In this document: in pieces, positions 53,873 to 62,210 of the stretch | Numbering within the stretch: position 1 is the first letter of the stretch | Layout: every line of letters starts with the position of its first letter | Origin: Salipiger aestuarii | GTDB lineage: Bacteria; Pseudomonadota; Alphaproteobacteria; Rhodobacterales; Rhodobacteraceae | Direction of reading: 5' to 3' | Length of the DNA: 64,000 nt | Assembly (NCBI RefSeq): GCF_003259905.1 | Contig: NZ_QLMG01000014.1 | Span: 1-64,000 of the forward strand | Notes under the pieces: generated by a model | What the model saw: only the letters and a program-made list of their open reading frames with translations | Database searches by the model: none | What the model was told of the DNA's origin: nothing | Made by a program: the position numbers and the translations under genes

Positions 53873-54649
53873 TTACGCATGGGTCGTGGATTTCAGGAAC
53901 CCTTGCAGGCGTTCGGATTTCGGCGCGCCGAACAGCGTTTCCGGCGGGCCTTGTTCCTCGATCAGGCCCTGGTGCAGGAAAACGACGTGGTCGCTGACGT
54001 CATGGGCCATCTTCATGTCATGCGTGACGATCAGCATCGTGCGCCCTTCGGCGGCAAGATCCTTGATGACCTTGACCACCTCCTGTTCCAGTTCCGGGTC
54101 CAGCGCCGAGGTCGGTTCGTCAAACAGCAGCGCCTGGGGTTCCATGCACAGCGCACGCGCAATGGCGGCGCGTTGTTGCTGGCCGCCCGACAGCTGCGCG
54201 GGAAAGGCGTCGGCCTTGTCGCCGATGCCCACCTTGTCAAGGTAGGCGCGCGCGGCATTCTCGACCTCGGCGGGGGCGCGTTTCAGCACCGACACCGGGG
54301 CCTCCATCACGTTTTGCAGGATGGTCATGTGGGCCCACAGGTTGAACTGCTGGAACACCATCGACAGGTTGGTGCGGATGCGCAGCACCTGTCGCGGATC
54401 GGCCGGGCTGCGGGCGTGGCCCTTGCCATTCCACGCGACGGGTTCGCCCTGGAACAGGATGTCGCCCTGCTGGCTGTCTTCGAGCAGGTTGCAGCAGCGC
54501 AGCAGCGTCGATTTGCCAGACCCGGACGAGCCAATCAGTGACACCACGTCGCCGCGATGCGCGGTGACATTGACGCCCTTCAGCACCTCAAGGCTGCCGT
54601 ATGCCTTGTGCAGGTTGCGGATCTGGATGACGGGGGTGGCGTTCGGCAA
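53873..54649 (-). CDS. ABC transporter ATP-binding protein, polar amino acid type
   Basis: The 258-residue ATPase of the HisP/GlnQ class has Walker A IGSSGSGKST, Q-loop FQQFNLWAHM, signature LSGGQQQR, Walker B LLFDEPTSALD and H-loop VTHDM. It is the first gene of a leftward operon: ATPase, binding protein, two permeases, then the glutamylation/oxidation enzymes. The 33-bp gap to the binding-protein gene suggests a single transcript. The promoter should lie in 54650-54829, where I can identify no specific box. Confidence 0.93.
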   Translation of the reverse strand: MPNATPVIQIRNLHKAYGSLEVLKGVNVTAHRGDVVSLIGSSGSGKSTLLRCCNLLEDSQQGDILFQGEPVAWNGKGHARSPADPRQVLRIRTNLSMVFQQFNLWAHMTILQNVMEAPVSVLKRAPAEVENAARAYLDKVGIGDKADAFPAQLSGGQQQRAAIARALCMEPQALLFDEPTSALDPELEQEVVKVIKDLAAEGRTMLIVTHDMKMAHDVSDHVVFLHQGLIEEQGPPETLFGAPKSERLQGFLKSTTHA

Positions 54650-54829
54650 GCCTTACCTCTGGAAAATGCATTGGGTGTCGATCGGTCGGTGAGCCAAAAC
54701 ATGGGCGGAAACCGCCGGGCAATGCAATGCGCAAAACGGCATCGCCTGCCGGGTTTTCGCCGCGTCATGCAGCAAACGCCCAACCGAAAGGCGCCGCGCG
54801 CGCGCCTCTGGGCGCCGCCGACCCGCGGT

Positions 54830-55270
54830 TCAGCGCGCGGCCTCGACCCGTTTGCGCGCAAGCGCCGAATCCATATCGCTGATCCCCAGCAGGTTGGTTA
54901 CCAGCCGCAACAGAGCGTCTTCCTCGGCCTCGCGCACGCCATCCGCTAGCACCACCTGCCACAGCGCCTCGATCACGCCGATGCGCTCATCGTAGCTTAC
55001 CGCGTCCTTGATCGACCGGGTGAACCGCACGGTGTCGGGCGCTTCGGCTTCCAGCGCCTCGGCATCGCTGCGCAGCTTTGCCGCTTCGAACGGCGACAGC
55101 GCGTAGCGGGCGGCGACGATGCGGTCGATCCGGCTGCTTTCGGCGGTATCATAGGTTTCATCGGCCCGTGCGACGCGCACCAGCAGCGCGGTCAGCGCAA
55201 GGCGGGCGTCGGTGTCGGGCAGGGGCGCGGGGCCGGGCTCGGTGAGCCTGCGAAGGAATTCTGCGAACAT
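54830..55270 (-). CDS. TerB-like protein (first of three)
   Basis: The 146-residue, mainly helical protein has features of the TerB/DjlA-N fold: acidic helical pairs around LLVRVARADETYDTAESSRIDRIV and IEALWQVVLADGVREAEEDALLR, the duplicated 'ADG-E-E' metal-site-like segments. TerB-fold proteins are thought to sense metal or membrane state; function here is unknown. It lies beside two related genes at 55337 and 55877. No other ter genes are seen. Start at ATG 55270. Confidence 0.75.
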   Translation of the reverse strand: MFAEFLRRLTEPGPAPLPDTDARLALTALLVRVARADETYDTAESSRIDRIVAARYALSPFEAAKLRSDAEALEAEAPDTVRFTRSIKDAVSYDERIGVIEALWQVVLADGVREAEEDALLRLVTNLLGISDMDSALARKRVEAAR

Positions 55271-55336
55271 GCCCTTGCATATAGCGCGCCCGAGGCGGGC
55301 AGGAAAGCGCCGCTCTCGCCCGCGTGAGCGGCGGCG

Positions 55337-55783
55337 TCAAAGCGTGTCCAGCATCCTGAGGCGTTCGGCTTCAAGCGCATTGTCCCCAAGCCCGAGGTGT
55401 TCTTCGATCCTCGCGACCATGGCAGCTTCATCGGTGCCGGTAACGCCGTCGGCATGGACAACATCCCACAGCGCCTCGGCGGCGGCGCGGCGTTGCGCCA
55501 GCGGTACGGCTTCGCGGATATGGGCGGCCATGGTCGCGGCATCGGGGCCGTCCTTGGCAAGCTTTTCGCAGGCCGCTCGCATCCGCGCGGCCCGGACCGG
55601 ATCCAGCCCCATGGCCCTGGCTAGGGTGCGGTCGATCTGTTCGATCTCCTCGAACAGATAGCCGTGGTCCGCCAGCGCGACCTTGACCAGAAGCGCGCCC
55701 AGAGCGTGGCTTGCATCCAGATCGGGCAAGGGCCGGTCGGGCCGCTTGCCAAGGTGAAGCATCGCTTTCAGTCGTTCGAACAT
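55337..55783 (-). CDS. TerB-like protein (second of three)
   Basis: The 148-residue helical protein has the same layout as its downstream neighbour: LLVKVALADHGYLFEEIEQIDRTL and EALWDVVHADGVTGTDEAAMVARIEEHLG, the second being the conserved 'ALW-VV-ADG' motif. The first half site is degenerate (ADHGYL). I start it at ATG 55783 (MFERLKAML), as earlier in-frame codons are Pro-rich and unlike the family. It is a paralogue, about 66 bp from the next copy. Confidence 0.75.
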   Translation of the reverse strand: MFERLKAMLHLGKRPDRPLPDLDASHALGALLVKVALADHGYLFEEIEQIDRTLARAMGLDPVRAARMRAACEKLAKDGPDAATMAAHIREAVPLAQRRAAAEALWDVVHADGVTGTDEAAMVARIEEHLGLGDNALEAERLRMLDTL

Positions 55784-55876
55784 GGCTTTGTCCTTTGGTG
55801 TTGGGGGATCCGCCGGTGTTGCGTGCGCCGCAAGGCGGGGGGACGGGTCCGGGCGTGGTGACCGCGAAATCACCGC

Positions 55877-56305
55877 CTAGCCGGCGCGGCGCGGCAGGTC
55901 GATCTCGGTCGGAAGCACCCCCAGCACCGCCTCGCTCAGCGCCATGGCACGGGGATCGTCCGGCGTGCAAAGCCCGGCGGACACCAGTGTGTCGCTCAGG
56001 CTGACCGCCATGGCGCGCCGGTCCGCGTGGCAGATGACCGCATGCAGCACGGCGGCAAATTCCGCGCTGGCGGGGGCGGCGGCTTCGACGCGGGCGCAGG
56101 CCTCCAGCATCTCGGATGCTTCCCTGGCGGTCAGGTCGTAGCGCCGCGCCAGAACCGCGCTCAGCAATCCCGGCAGCGCAAGCAGGGGCGCATGGTCGGT
56201 GCGCGCCGCGCGCAGCAACAGCGCGCCAAGCGCAAGCGGCGCATCGCCCGGATCGAACGGCGCCGCCCGCGGGGCGGTTAGCCAGAACCTCAGATTGCGT
56301 CCCAA
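55877..56305 (-). CDS. TerB-like protein (third of three, most diverged)
   Basis: The 142-residue protein has the same helical plan (LGALLLRAARTDHAPLLALPGLLSAVLARRYDLT, FAAVLHAVICHADRRAMAVSLSDTLVSAG) but has lost the acidic residues in both repeat segments, so any metal site is probably gone. The assumed TTG start at 56305 is weak. An ATG-led frame just upstream (from about 56362) is out of frame and stops early, so a frameshift at the start is possible. It could be a decaying or specialised paralogue. Confidence 0.55.
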   Translation of the reverse strand: MGRNLRFWLTAPRAAPFDPGDAPLALGALLLRAARTDHAPLLALPGLLSAVLARRYDLTAREASEMLEACARVEAAAPASAEFAAVLHAVICHADRRAMAVSLSDTLVSAGLCTPDDPRAMALSEAVLGVLPTEIDLPRRAG

Positions 56306-56611
56306 GCCGGGCCTGCCTTGGGCGAAGAGGGCGCCAGACGCGCGTGAACAGGTTTCGGCATGTCAGTCCTTTCCAGCCGCTAGAGTGGTAATCTGGGGCG
56401 CCGGGCCGCAACTGGCAATGGTGGATGTCGTGTCGATCGGGCGGGCCGCGCCGGGTCCGGCGGAATGGCGCGGGGCCGCCCACGCCCGCGCGCGCGAATG
56501 CGCCGGTCGCGCTCCCCCGGAACGCTGGCGGCACGGGCGGCGGCGCGGGGCGCCGGAAAGGGGGCGGTCGGTGCTCATCCAAGGCAGGATACACGTCGGA
56601 CCGGAATCCGC
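56306..56611. other. 306-bp region without a recognisable gene
   Basis: GC-rich spacer between the third TerB-like gene and rlmJ. I see no promoter, repeat or gene in it beyond a short out-of-frame ATG stretch near 56362. Confidence 0.4.
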
Positions 56612-57397
56612 TCAGTGTTTTTTCACCGCATGGAACAGCCGGTCGATGCGCCTTGTTTCATCGGCCAGCCCCCAGGGCGGGTTTAGGACGAACATGCCGG
56701 AGCCGATCATCCGGTGCCCCTCGCGGATCGGAGGAAACCGGATCTCATGGCGCAGCGCCTCGGGGTGGGCGGCCTGCAGCGTGCGCAGCATCGGCTCATG
56801 CAGCCCCGAGGTCAGGATCGGATACCACAGCGCAAGAACGCCGACGTTCCATTTGCGTGCGATCCGCCCCAGAAAGCGCGGAATGCTGTCGTAGTCGCGT
56901 TTCACCTCATATGACGGGTCGACCAGCATCATGCCCCGGCGCGGATCCGGCGGGCAGAGGCTTTGCGCCAGGTCGAACCCGTCCTGATGGTGGATGGCGA
57001 CGTTATGCCCGCGCGCCGCCTTGCACAGGGCTGCGTGTTCCTGCGGATGCAGTTCGGCCAGATGCAGCCGGTCGGTGTCGCGCAGTACCGTGCGCGCGAT
57101 CAGCGGCGATCCGGGGTAGGCGTCCGGCCCATGCGCGGCGCGGATCGTTTCCAGCGCCTGTGTATAGGGGTGGTCCTTGGGCAATGCGCCCGACAGCGTG
57201 CCGATGCCCTTGGCCGCCTCACCGGTGCGCTGCGCCTCGCTGGCGGACAGATCGTACAGCCCGCGCCCTGCATGGGTTTCGATATAGCTCACGGGCTTGT
57301 CCTTACGCATCAGGTAGTCAAGCATCCACGCAAGCAGCGCGTGTTTCTGCACATCCGCGAGGTTTCCGGCGTGATAAAGGTGCTGATAGGAAAGCAT
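56612..57397 (-). CDS. rlmJ: 23S rRNA (adenine(2030)-N6)-methyltransferase RlmJ
   Basis: The 261-residue protein starts MLSYQHLYHAGNLADVQKH, characteristic of RlmJ. It has the SAM-binding YIETHAGRG (around residues 38-45) and the N6-adenine catalytic motif DPSY at 160-163 (MLVDPSYEVKRDY). It methylates A2030 in 23S rRNA. I chose the ATG at 57397; the long upstream frame is a shadow of the TonB region. It stands alone, in the same direction as the TonB operon upstream but separated from it by 302 bp. Confidence 0.94.
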   Translation of the reverse strand: MLSYQHLYHAGNLADVQKHALLAWMLDYLMRKDKPVSYIETHAGRGLYDLSASEAQRTGEAAKGIGTLSGALPKDHPYTQALETIRAAHGPDAYPGSPLIARTVLRDTDRLHLAELHPQEHAALCKAARGHNVAIHHQDGFDLAQSLCPPDPRRGMMLVDPSYEVKRDYDSIPRFLGRIARKWNVGVLALWYPILTSGLHEPMLRTLQAAHPEALRHEIRFPPIREGHRMIGSGMFVLNPPWGLADETRRIDRLFHAVKKH

Positions 57398-57699
57398 GGC
57401 GGCTCCGGCAGGGGTGTCGGCGCGTTCTAGGGCATCGCGCGCCGATAGGCGACGGCTGTTTTTTGCCGCATCGGTCCGGCGGCGCGGGCCCGCACCGCAG
57501 TCGTCTGGCGGTGCGCTGACGACGTGAAACCGGCTCGGCGCGGGATCGCCGGCGGGGCATTCGCTTGACGAACCAGCCAGTGCGCGGGCGCGCCGACCGG
57601 CCCTTTGCCAGTCTGCTCTGGCGCGAAATCTCGCCAAGGGGAGCGCCGGACGCCGGCGATGGACAGCCGTTTGCCGCCCGGAGCGATCCGGTGGGCTTG
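57398..57699. other. 302-bp region without a recognisable gene
   Basis: Spacer between the end of the tonB-like gene and the rlmJ start. No terminator with a good T-run or clear promoter could be picked out by eye. Confidence 0.4.
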
Positions 57700-58737
57700 T
57701 CAGCGCGCCTTGATCTCGATGGAAAAGCTGCGCCGCGCGCCGCTGGGGGGGGCGGGAAAGGGCGAGGCGCTCTGGACGACGCGCAGGGCCGCCCGGTCCA
57801 GCGCCGCCGATCCGGAACTGCGCGCGACCGCCAGCCCCGCCAGCCCGCCGCTGCCGCCGATGCGGAACGCGATCACCGCGCTGCCCCGAGCGTTGAGCCG
57901 GGGGGGCGACACGCGGCGAAGCTTGCGCATCACCTCTCCGGGGTAATTGCTGGCCGCCGCATTGCCCGAGTCCGCGGACCGCCCGCCCGGCCCGCTGGAT
58001 GCCGCGCGCGCTGTCTGCGTGCCGCTGGCCTGTCCAGCACGGGCGTTGCGGTCGGAATTGCCTTGCGGTTGGTCGCGCTGCGGGGCGCGGGTCTTGCGGG
58101 TGGTTTGTGTGTGTTTCTGCGGGTCTGGTACGGGCACGTCCAGCGTGTCGGGCCGCGTCACCGGGCGGCGGGAGACGGCGATCGCTTCGGACGAGACGTC
58201 GTCCTGTTCGGCCTCGATGGTTTCGGCCTGCACGGACCCCGGTTGCGGGGCCGCGGGATGAGCTGTTTCGGGTTGGGCAGGCTTGGCCTGGACGGGGGAC
58301 GGCGGGGCGGAACCGGGCGAGGTTCCTTCGGGGGCGATGGCCGCAACCACATCCGAGTTCGCCGACAGCGCCATCGCCTCGTCGCTTTCTGCGGGCGTCG
58401 GTTCGACCGGGGCCGCGCCATCCGAAATCGGGCCGGCGGCGACCGCCTGTGCAGGTGGCTCCGGCGCGGCGGCGGGCCACGCCTGTTCCGGCGGCGTGAT
58501 TTGCCTGACCGGTTCGGCCTCGGTCGGCGCGTCGGGGGGGAGCGGGCTAAGGCTGCCCGCCGCCATGTCGGCAAAACTTGCCCCCAGGGTTGCCTCGATG
58601 GCGCCTGCCGCGCTGTCCATCTGCACCGGGGGTTCTGCCTGCATCACCGCCACGGCGAGCGCGCCATGCGCGGTACATGCCAGCAGCGCCGCAATGAATT
58701 TTGCCGCGCGCGAGCTGCGAATGCCAATCTCCATCAC
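57700..58737 (-). CDS. TonB family energy-transducing protein
   Basis: The 345-residue protein has an N-terminal membrane anchor (about residues 13-33), a long Pro/Ala/Glu-rich periplasmic spacer (about 35-250) and a C-terminal TonB domain (YPGEVMRKLRR, SAVIAFRIGGSGGL, SSGSAALDRAAL). It transmits proton-motive energy from ExbB-ExbD to outer-membrane receptors. It overlaps the second exbD gene by 4 bp and is the last gene of the operon. No receptor gene is adjacent. Confidence 0.9.
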   Translation of the reverse strand: MMEIGIRSSRAAKFIAALLACTAHGALAVAVMQAEPPVQMDSAAGAIEATLGASFADMAAGSLSPLPPDAPTEAEPVRQITPPEQAWPAAAPEPPAQAVAAGPISDGAAPVEPTPAESDEAMALSANSDVVAAIAPEGTSPGSAPPSPVQAKPAQPETAHPAAPQPGSVQAETIEAEQDDVSSEAIAVSRRPVTRPDTLDVPVPDPQKHTQTTRKTRAPQRDQPQGNSDRNARAGQASGTQTARAASSGPGGRSADSGNAAASNYPGEVMRKLRRVSPPRLNARGSAVIAFRIGGSGGLAGLAVARSSGSAALDRAALRVVQSASPFPAPPSGARRSFSIEIKAR

Positions 58738-59132
58738 CGCTCAAGCCCCCTTTCGGATACGACCATGACGCTTTCGGCCCCGCCCCGGCGCAGGGCGCGG
58801 GCAAGGGCAACCAGATCTGCCGCGGGCAGGGCACGGTCGGGCACCACGCGCACCGTTGCGGGCGCCTCTGCGCCGCGTTCGGCCAGGAACGCCTCGGCGC
58901 TGGCGATGGGCGCGCCGCGCCACAGCAGGCTGCCGTCGGGGCGCACCACCAGCGCATCGTTCGGCGGGGGCGCGCCGTCCAGCTCGGCGGTGTTCACCAG
59001 CTTCAGCGACGCATCAACGGGCTTCGCCACCTGACCGGCCACCAGAAAAAATATCAGCATCAGGAACACGACGTTGATAAGGGCAATCGTCGGCTCGCGG
59101 TGGGATTTCGCGCGCGTCTTCCCGATCATCAC
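58734..59132 (-). CDS. ExbD/TolR family protein (second copy)
   Basis: The 132-residue protein has the ExbD topology: short cytosolic N-terminus, one membrane helix (about 18-36, IALINVVFLMLIFFLVAGQ) and a periplasmic domain. The membrane helix lacks the usual aspartate: the first ExbD has SLIDIIFLLL, but here the matching position is IALINVVFL, with Asn. This may alter proton coupling, so the two copies probably work together as a heteromer. It overlaps both neighbours by 4 bp. Confidence 0.85.
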   Translation of the reverse strand: MMIGKTRAKSHREPTIALINVVFLMLIFFLVAGQVAKPVDASLKLVNTAELDGAPPPNDALVVRPDGSLLWRGAPIASAEAFLAERGAEAPATVRVVPDRALPAADLVALARALRRGGAESVMVVSERGLER

Positions 59133-59518
59133 GATTTCCCCAGGATGGTGGGGGCAAAGCCCGGCACGCCGCGCAGCACGACAAGCAGGTCGGTCAGCCG
59201 TTGCGACGTGACCTCGGGTCGCAGCGCCACCAGCAGGCGCCGGGCCTCGTCTTCGTCCGCTGCCTTGTGTCCCGCCAGCGCCTTGGCCAGATCGTCAAGG
59301 GTCAGTTCGGCGGCGTTCAGCATGACGGTGTCCGCCCCGAGCCGGAGGAACAGCGGCGGCGTGTCGGCGCCGGACGCAACCTCGGCGCCGGCGGCCATCA
59401 GTTCGACCTCGGAGAACTTCGTAAAGGTCGAGCTGAGCATGAAGAACAGCAGCAGCAGGAAGATGATGTCGATCAGCGATGTCACCGACAGCCTGCGCCT
59501 GCGGCGGATCCTACGCAT
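59129..59518 (-). CDS. ExbD/TolR family protein (first copy)
   Basis: The 129-residue protein has a basic N-terminus (MRRIRRRRRL), one membrane helix with the functional aspartate (SLIDIIFLLLLFFML) and a periplasmic domain. I chose the ATG at 59518; the longer frame adds residues that belong to the exbB frame. It is the canonical ExbD partner in this operon and would form the ion channel with the ExbB protein encoded upstream. Confidence 0.88.
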   Translation of the reverse strand: MRRIRRRRRLSVTSLIDIIFLLLLFFMLSSTFTKFSEVELMAAGAEVASGADTPPLFLRLGADTVMLNAAELTLDDLAKALAGHKAADEDEARRLLVALRPEVTSQRLTDLLVVLRGVPGFAPTILGKS

Positions 59519-60176
59519 GGGCGGGCGCGCCCGCAGCGTCCGCCGGGGCAGGCCCTGCGCCCACGGGCGACAGGATGCTGCGCAGGGCGCGGTCGGCGAG
59601 CACGCGCTCGGCGTCGATGCGCGCCTCAAGCCAGCTTAGCACAACCTGTGTCGGCATCGCCACGGCGAGCCCCACGGCGGTGGTCAGCAACGCCACCCAG
59701 ATGCCGCCCGCCAGCAGCGACGGGTCAACCTGGCTGCCCGCGTCCTGCAACGCCTGAAAGGCCGCGATCATGCCCAGAACGGTGCCGAACAGACCGACCA
59801 GCGGCGACAGCTGCGCCACCCCGTCCAGAAAGCGGAATCCCCGTTCAAGGCGCGCAAAGCGGGCCTCGGCCTCGGCATCCAGCCGGGCGCTGTCGACGCT
59901 GCCCGCCAGCGCCATCGCGACCACGGGGCGCAGATAGCTGCGCGAACGGTCCAGCGCCCGGTGTGCCTCGCCCCGGTCGCCTCGGTCCCAGGCCGCAACC
60001 GCATCGCGCAAGGCGCGGTGACGGCCGACCCCGGCAGCGCGGAATTGCCAGAGCTTGTACAGCACGACCGTCAGCGTGACGATCGACACGACCGCAAGAA
60101 ACAGCACGACCGGGCCGCCCAGATCGTAAAGGCGCAGCACCAGCCCGCCCAGCGTGTCCAGTGGCGTTCCGGTCAT
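59511..60176 (-). CDS. ExbB/MotA/TolQ family proton channel protein
   Basis: The 221-residue protein has three membrane segments (about 20-40, 110-140 and 155-180) with VAQLSPLVGLFGTVLGMIAAFQAL and IWVALLTTAVGLAVAMPTQV, the MotA/TolQ/ExbB signatures. It starts with the ATG at 60176, which overlaps the upstream gene's stop by 4 bp. It is the channel subunit of the TonB system encoded by the four following genes. Confidence 0.9.
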   Translation of the reverse strand: MTGTPLDTLGGLVLRLYDLGGPVVLFLAVVSIVTLTVVLYKLWQFRAAGVGRHRALRDAVAAWDRGDRGEAHRALDRSRSYLRPVVAMALAGSVDSARLDAEAEARFARLERGFRFLDGVAQLSPLVGLFGTVLGMIAAFQALQDAGSQVDPSLLAGGIWVALLTTAVGLAVAMPTQVVLSWLEARIDAERVLADRALRSILSPVGAGPAPADAAGAPAHA

Positions 60177-60625
60177 CCCATCATCTCCACATCGGTGCGG
60201 CTGGACAGGGTCAGACCGTCGGTGCAGACCTGCGCTCCGGCCGGCGCGTCGCAGGTGGCCGCGCCGTTGATAAGCACCTGGCCGAGCGCGTCGCATTGCA
60301 GGCCGGGAACCACGAACTGGCGCAAACGCGGCTTGTTGGCGGGCAGTGCAGCGAAATCGAACAGGGTCAGGCGCTCGACCTGTCCGTTGGTGTCGAACAG
60401 CACGGTTTCGAACACCACGGCGGCGATGTCCGCGCCAGAGGCGTTGCGCGCCAGAAAGCTCAGCTTGCAGCCGCGCTCGGTCTGTTGCTGGGCGTTCAGC
60501 TCGATGGACAGCGTCGCTGCGGGCGCGGCGTCCGCGTCTTGCGCGATTGCCGGAATGGCAAAGCAAAGACCGCTGACAAGGCTTGTCGCGGCGAAAAAGG
60601 CGTGGAGACGGATGGCACTGGGCAC
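60173..60625 (-). CDS. secreted protein of unknown function at the head of the TonB operon
   Basis: The 150-residue protein has a signal peptide (about residues 1-29, ending AIAQ). The remaining part has two cysteine-containing beta-rich segments (GCKLSFLARN, QCDALGQ, ATCDAP, QVCTDG). I prefer a GTG start at 60625 because agggag lies 6 nt upstream and the signal peptide is then well formed; ATG 60658 is an alternative. It precedes exbB with a 4-bp overlap, so it is probably part of the TonB machinery in this group. Function not known. Confidence 0.65.
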   Translation of the reverse strand: MPSAIRLHAFFAATSLVSGLCFAIPAIAQDADAAPAATLSIELNAQQQTERGCKLSFLARNASGADIAAVVFETVLFDTNGQVERLTLFDFAALPANKPRLRQFVVPGLQCDALGQVLINGAATCDAPAGAQVCTDGLTLSSRTDVEMMG

Positions 60626-61300
60626 CGGCAGCTCCCTGAATGCAGGTCTGGATTGCATGCTTGCGCCCGTGTGGGCGCTGGCTGGATCGTCCCGTGAGGA
60701 GTCACCACAGTTTCGGTAGGGTTACAATACCTTATTAAGTTTCTCAACTACTCGGACGCGGGCGCGACCAGGAACCGCAAAACCCGAAGGGTCCGTTCTT
60801 GCGGATCCCCGCGTCGCCAGCCACGTTGCGACGGGATGGTCATTCCACCGCCCCGCCCCCTTGCAGGCGTTGCGTGTTGCGCCGCGCAGAATTGAACCGG
60901 GGCGCATGTTACGCGTAACTCGCCGTCGCCTCCGGACTTGTCTGACGCGCGCCGGATGACATGCCGTGATTTGGGTTTGCCGGCAAACGGCACCTCACGC
61001 GGCCCGATCCGCGCAACGACCCGACCCCGCGCCCGTCGACCCCGTGCCGCTGCCCGTATGGACAACCGGGCCCTCAGGAGGTCGGACATCGGGCCGGGCA
61101 GGGGCATGCGGGGCGACGTTTTCGGCGATGCCCTTGCGCCGTCCCGGCAAACGCCGGGCAAATATGCGACGCGGGGTCCGGCAGAGCCGCTCGCAGGCTC
61201 AAGGCGCCCTGCGGGGGCACGCGCTGCGACTCCATTTCACGGGGTGGATATATATGCAGCCGTAACGCTGCGAGGATGACGCAGCAGAATAAAAAGAGAT
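60626..61300. other. 675-bp region with an AT-rich patch and no supported gene
   Basis: An AT-rich patch (60718-60752) stands out in the GC-rich background and lies upstream of the TonB operon, so it probably holds its promoter and possibly an iron-response site. A 137-codon minus-strand frame at 60748-61161 is Arg/Gly-rich with no family signature; I do not call it. The rest shows no gene. Confidence 0.45.
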
Positions 61301-61660
61301 ATGGCAACCGCTTTCATTGCAATTGTCCTGGCCAAGAACGTGTTCCAACTGCCCAGATCTGACGCTGACGGGCGGACCCCGTATTGAAGCGTCGCATCCG
61401 CCGAGAACGGCGGCTGGCAGAAATTTCCGAGTTGGAGTGCTGTGTCATTCGCGTCGCGCCCGACGCTGGCGCGTTTTGCTGGCAAAGGCAATTCGAGGCG
61501 CGTGGCCATACGGTCAAGGTCATCGTGCCGCAGGGTGTCAAACCCTTCGTCAAGCGTCGGAAGAATGGTCAGAATGATGCAGAGGCCATTTGCACCGCCT
61601 TGATGCTGCCGAACAGGAAGTTTGTGCCAGTCACGTCAGAAGAGCAGCAAGACATTCAGA
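61301..61660 (+). pseudogene. IS110-family transposase, N-terminal fragment
   Basis: Starting from the ATG at 61301 the frame reads MATAFIAIVLAKNVFQL, the IS110 DEDD-domain start, but breaks. The sequence continues in another frame with GAFCWQRQFEARGH, VKPFVKRRKNGQNDAEAICTA and RKFVPVTSEEQQ, the conserved mid-portion up to the DAEAI motif. About 115 residues of a roughly 340-residue transposase remain, with at least one frameshift, so it is dead. It is next to the tRNA-Gly pair. Confidence 0.78.
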
Positions 61661-61853
61661 CGCCGCTTTGTGAACCACAGGGCCGCCCTTGACGGTCAGA
61701 TGTGGTGCCGCGCCCGGATCCCGTGACCCCGACCAGGTGCCACCCGTTCCGCGCACCCACGTTGCCTGACAAACCGTGCCTGACAAGCCGCGCCAGACAA
61801 AAAGGCCGCCCGGAGGCGGCTTCATTGTAACTGACTGGGTTCGCCGGTTTATT

Positions 61854-61928
61854 TGGAGCGGGCGAGGCGATTCGAACGCCCGACCCTAACCTTGGCAAGG
61901 TTATGCTCTACCCCTGAGCTACGCCCGC
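61854..61928 (-). tRNA. tRNA-Gly (anticodon GCC), copy 1
   Basis: The minus strand folds into a full cloverleaf: acceptor gcgggcg/cgcccgc, D arm with agctcaggggtagagc, anticodon stem aacctt-GCC-aaggtt, T arm with ggttcgaatc-like sequence, and an encoded CCA end (61854-61856). 75 nt with CCA. It is identical to the copy at 61961-62035, 32 bp away. Confidence 0.95.
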
Positions 61929-61960
61929 ATCCGTCGGCAGCCGACCTGCCGTTGACCAAC

Positions 61961-62035
61961 TGGAGCGGGCGAGGCGATTCGAACGCCCGACCCTAACCTT
62001 GGCAAGGTTATGCTCTACCCCTGAGCTACGCCCGC
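61961..62035 (-). tRNA. tRNA-Gly (anticodon GCC), copy 2
   Basis: The second copy has the same 75-nt sequence: acceptor 5' end at 62035, anticodon GCC, encoded CCA at 61961-61963. The two genes are in tandem in the same direction and probably come from one transcript. Confidence 0.95.
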
Positions 62036-62210
62036 AACCGGTTGGTTGGGGCGATTTAGAGGCTCTGACGCAGCTTCGCAAGAGGAAATATTCGCCCGAC
62101 CGCCGAAAACTTGCGACGGGCGCGCACCGATGCCGCGTTATATGTGAGGCGACAACGGGCCAACCCCCCGTTGCGCCGTGAAACGCACTGTCAAAGCACT
62201 GGATTTCGCC

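Noticed and set aside
54830-56305. Tellurite-resistance operon
   Set aside because: Only TerB-like folds are present; no TerC, TerD or TerZ-type gene, so a resistance operon is not supported.
60748-61161. 137-codon minus-strand frame upstream of the TonB operon
   Set aside because: Arg/Gly-rich composition with no motif, crosses the AT-rich promoter-like patch; probably non-coding.
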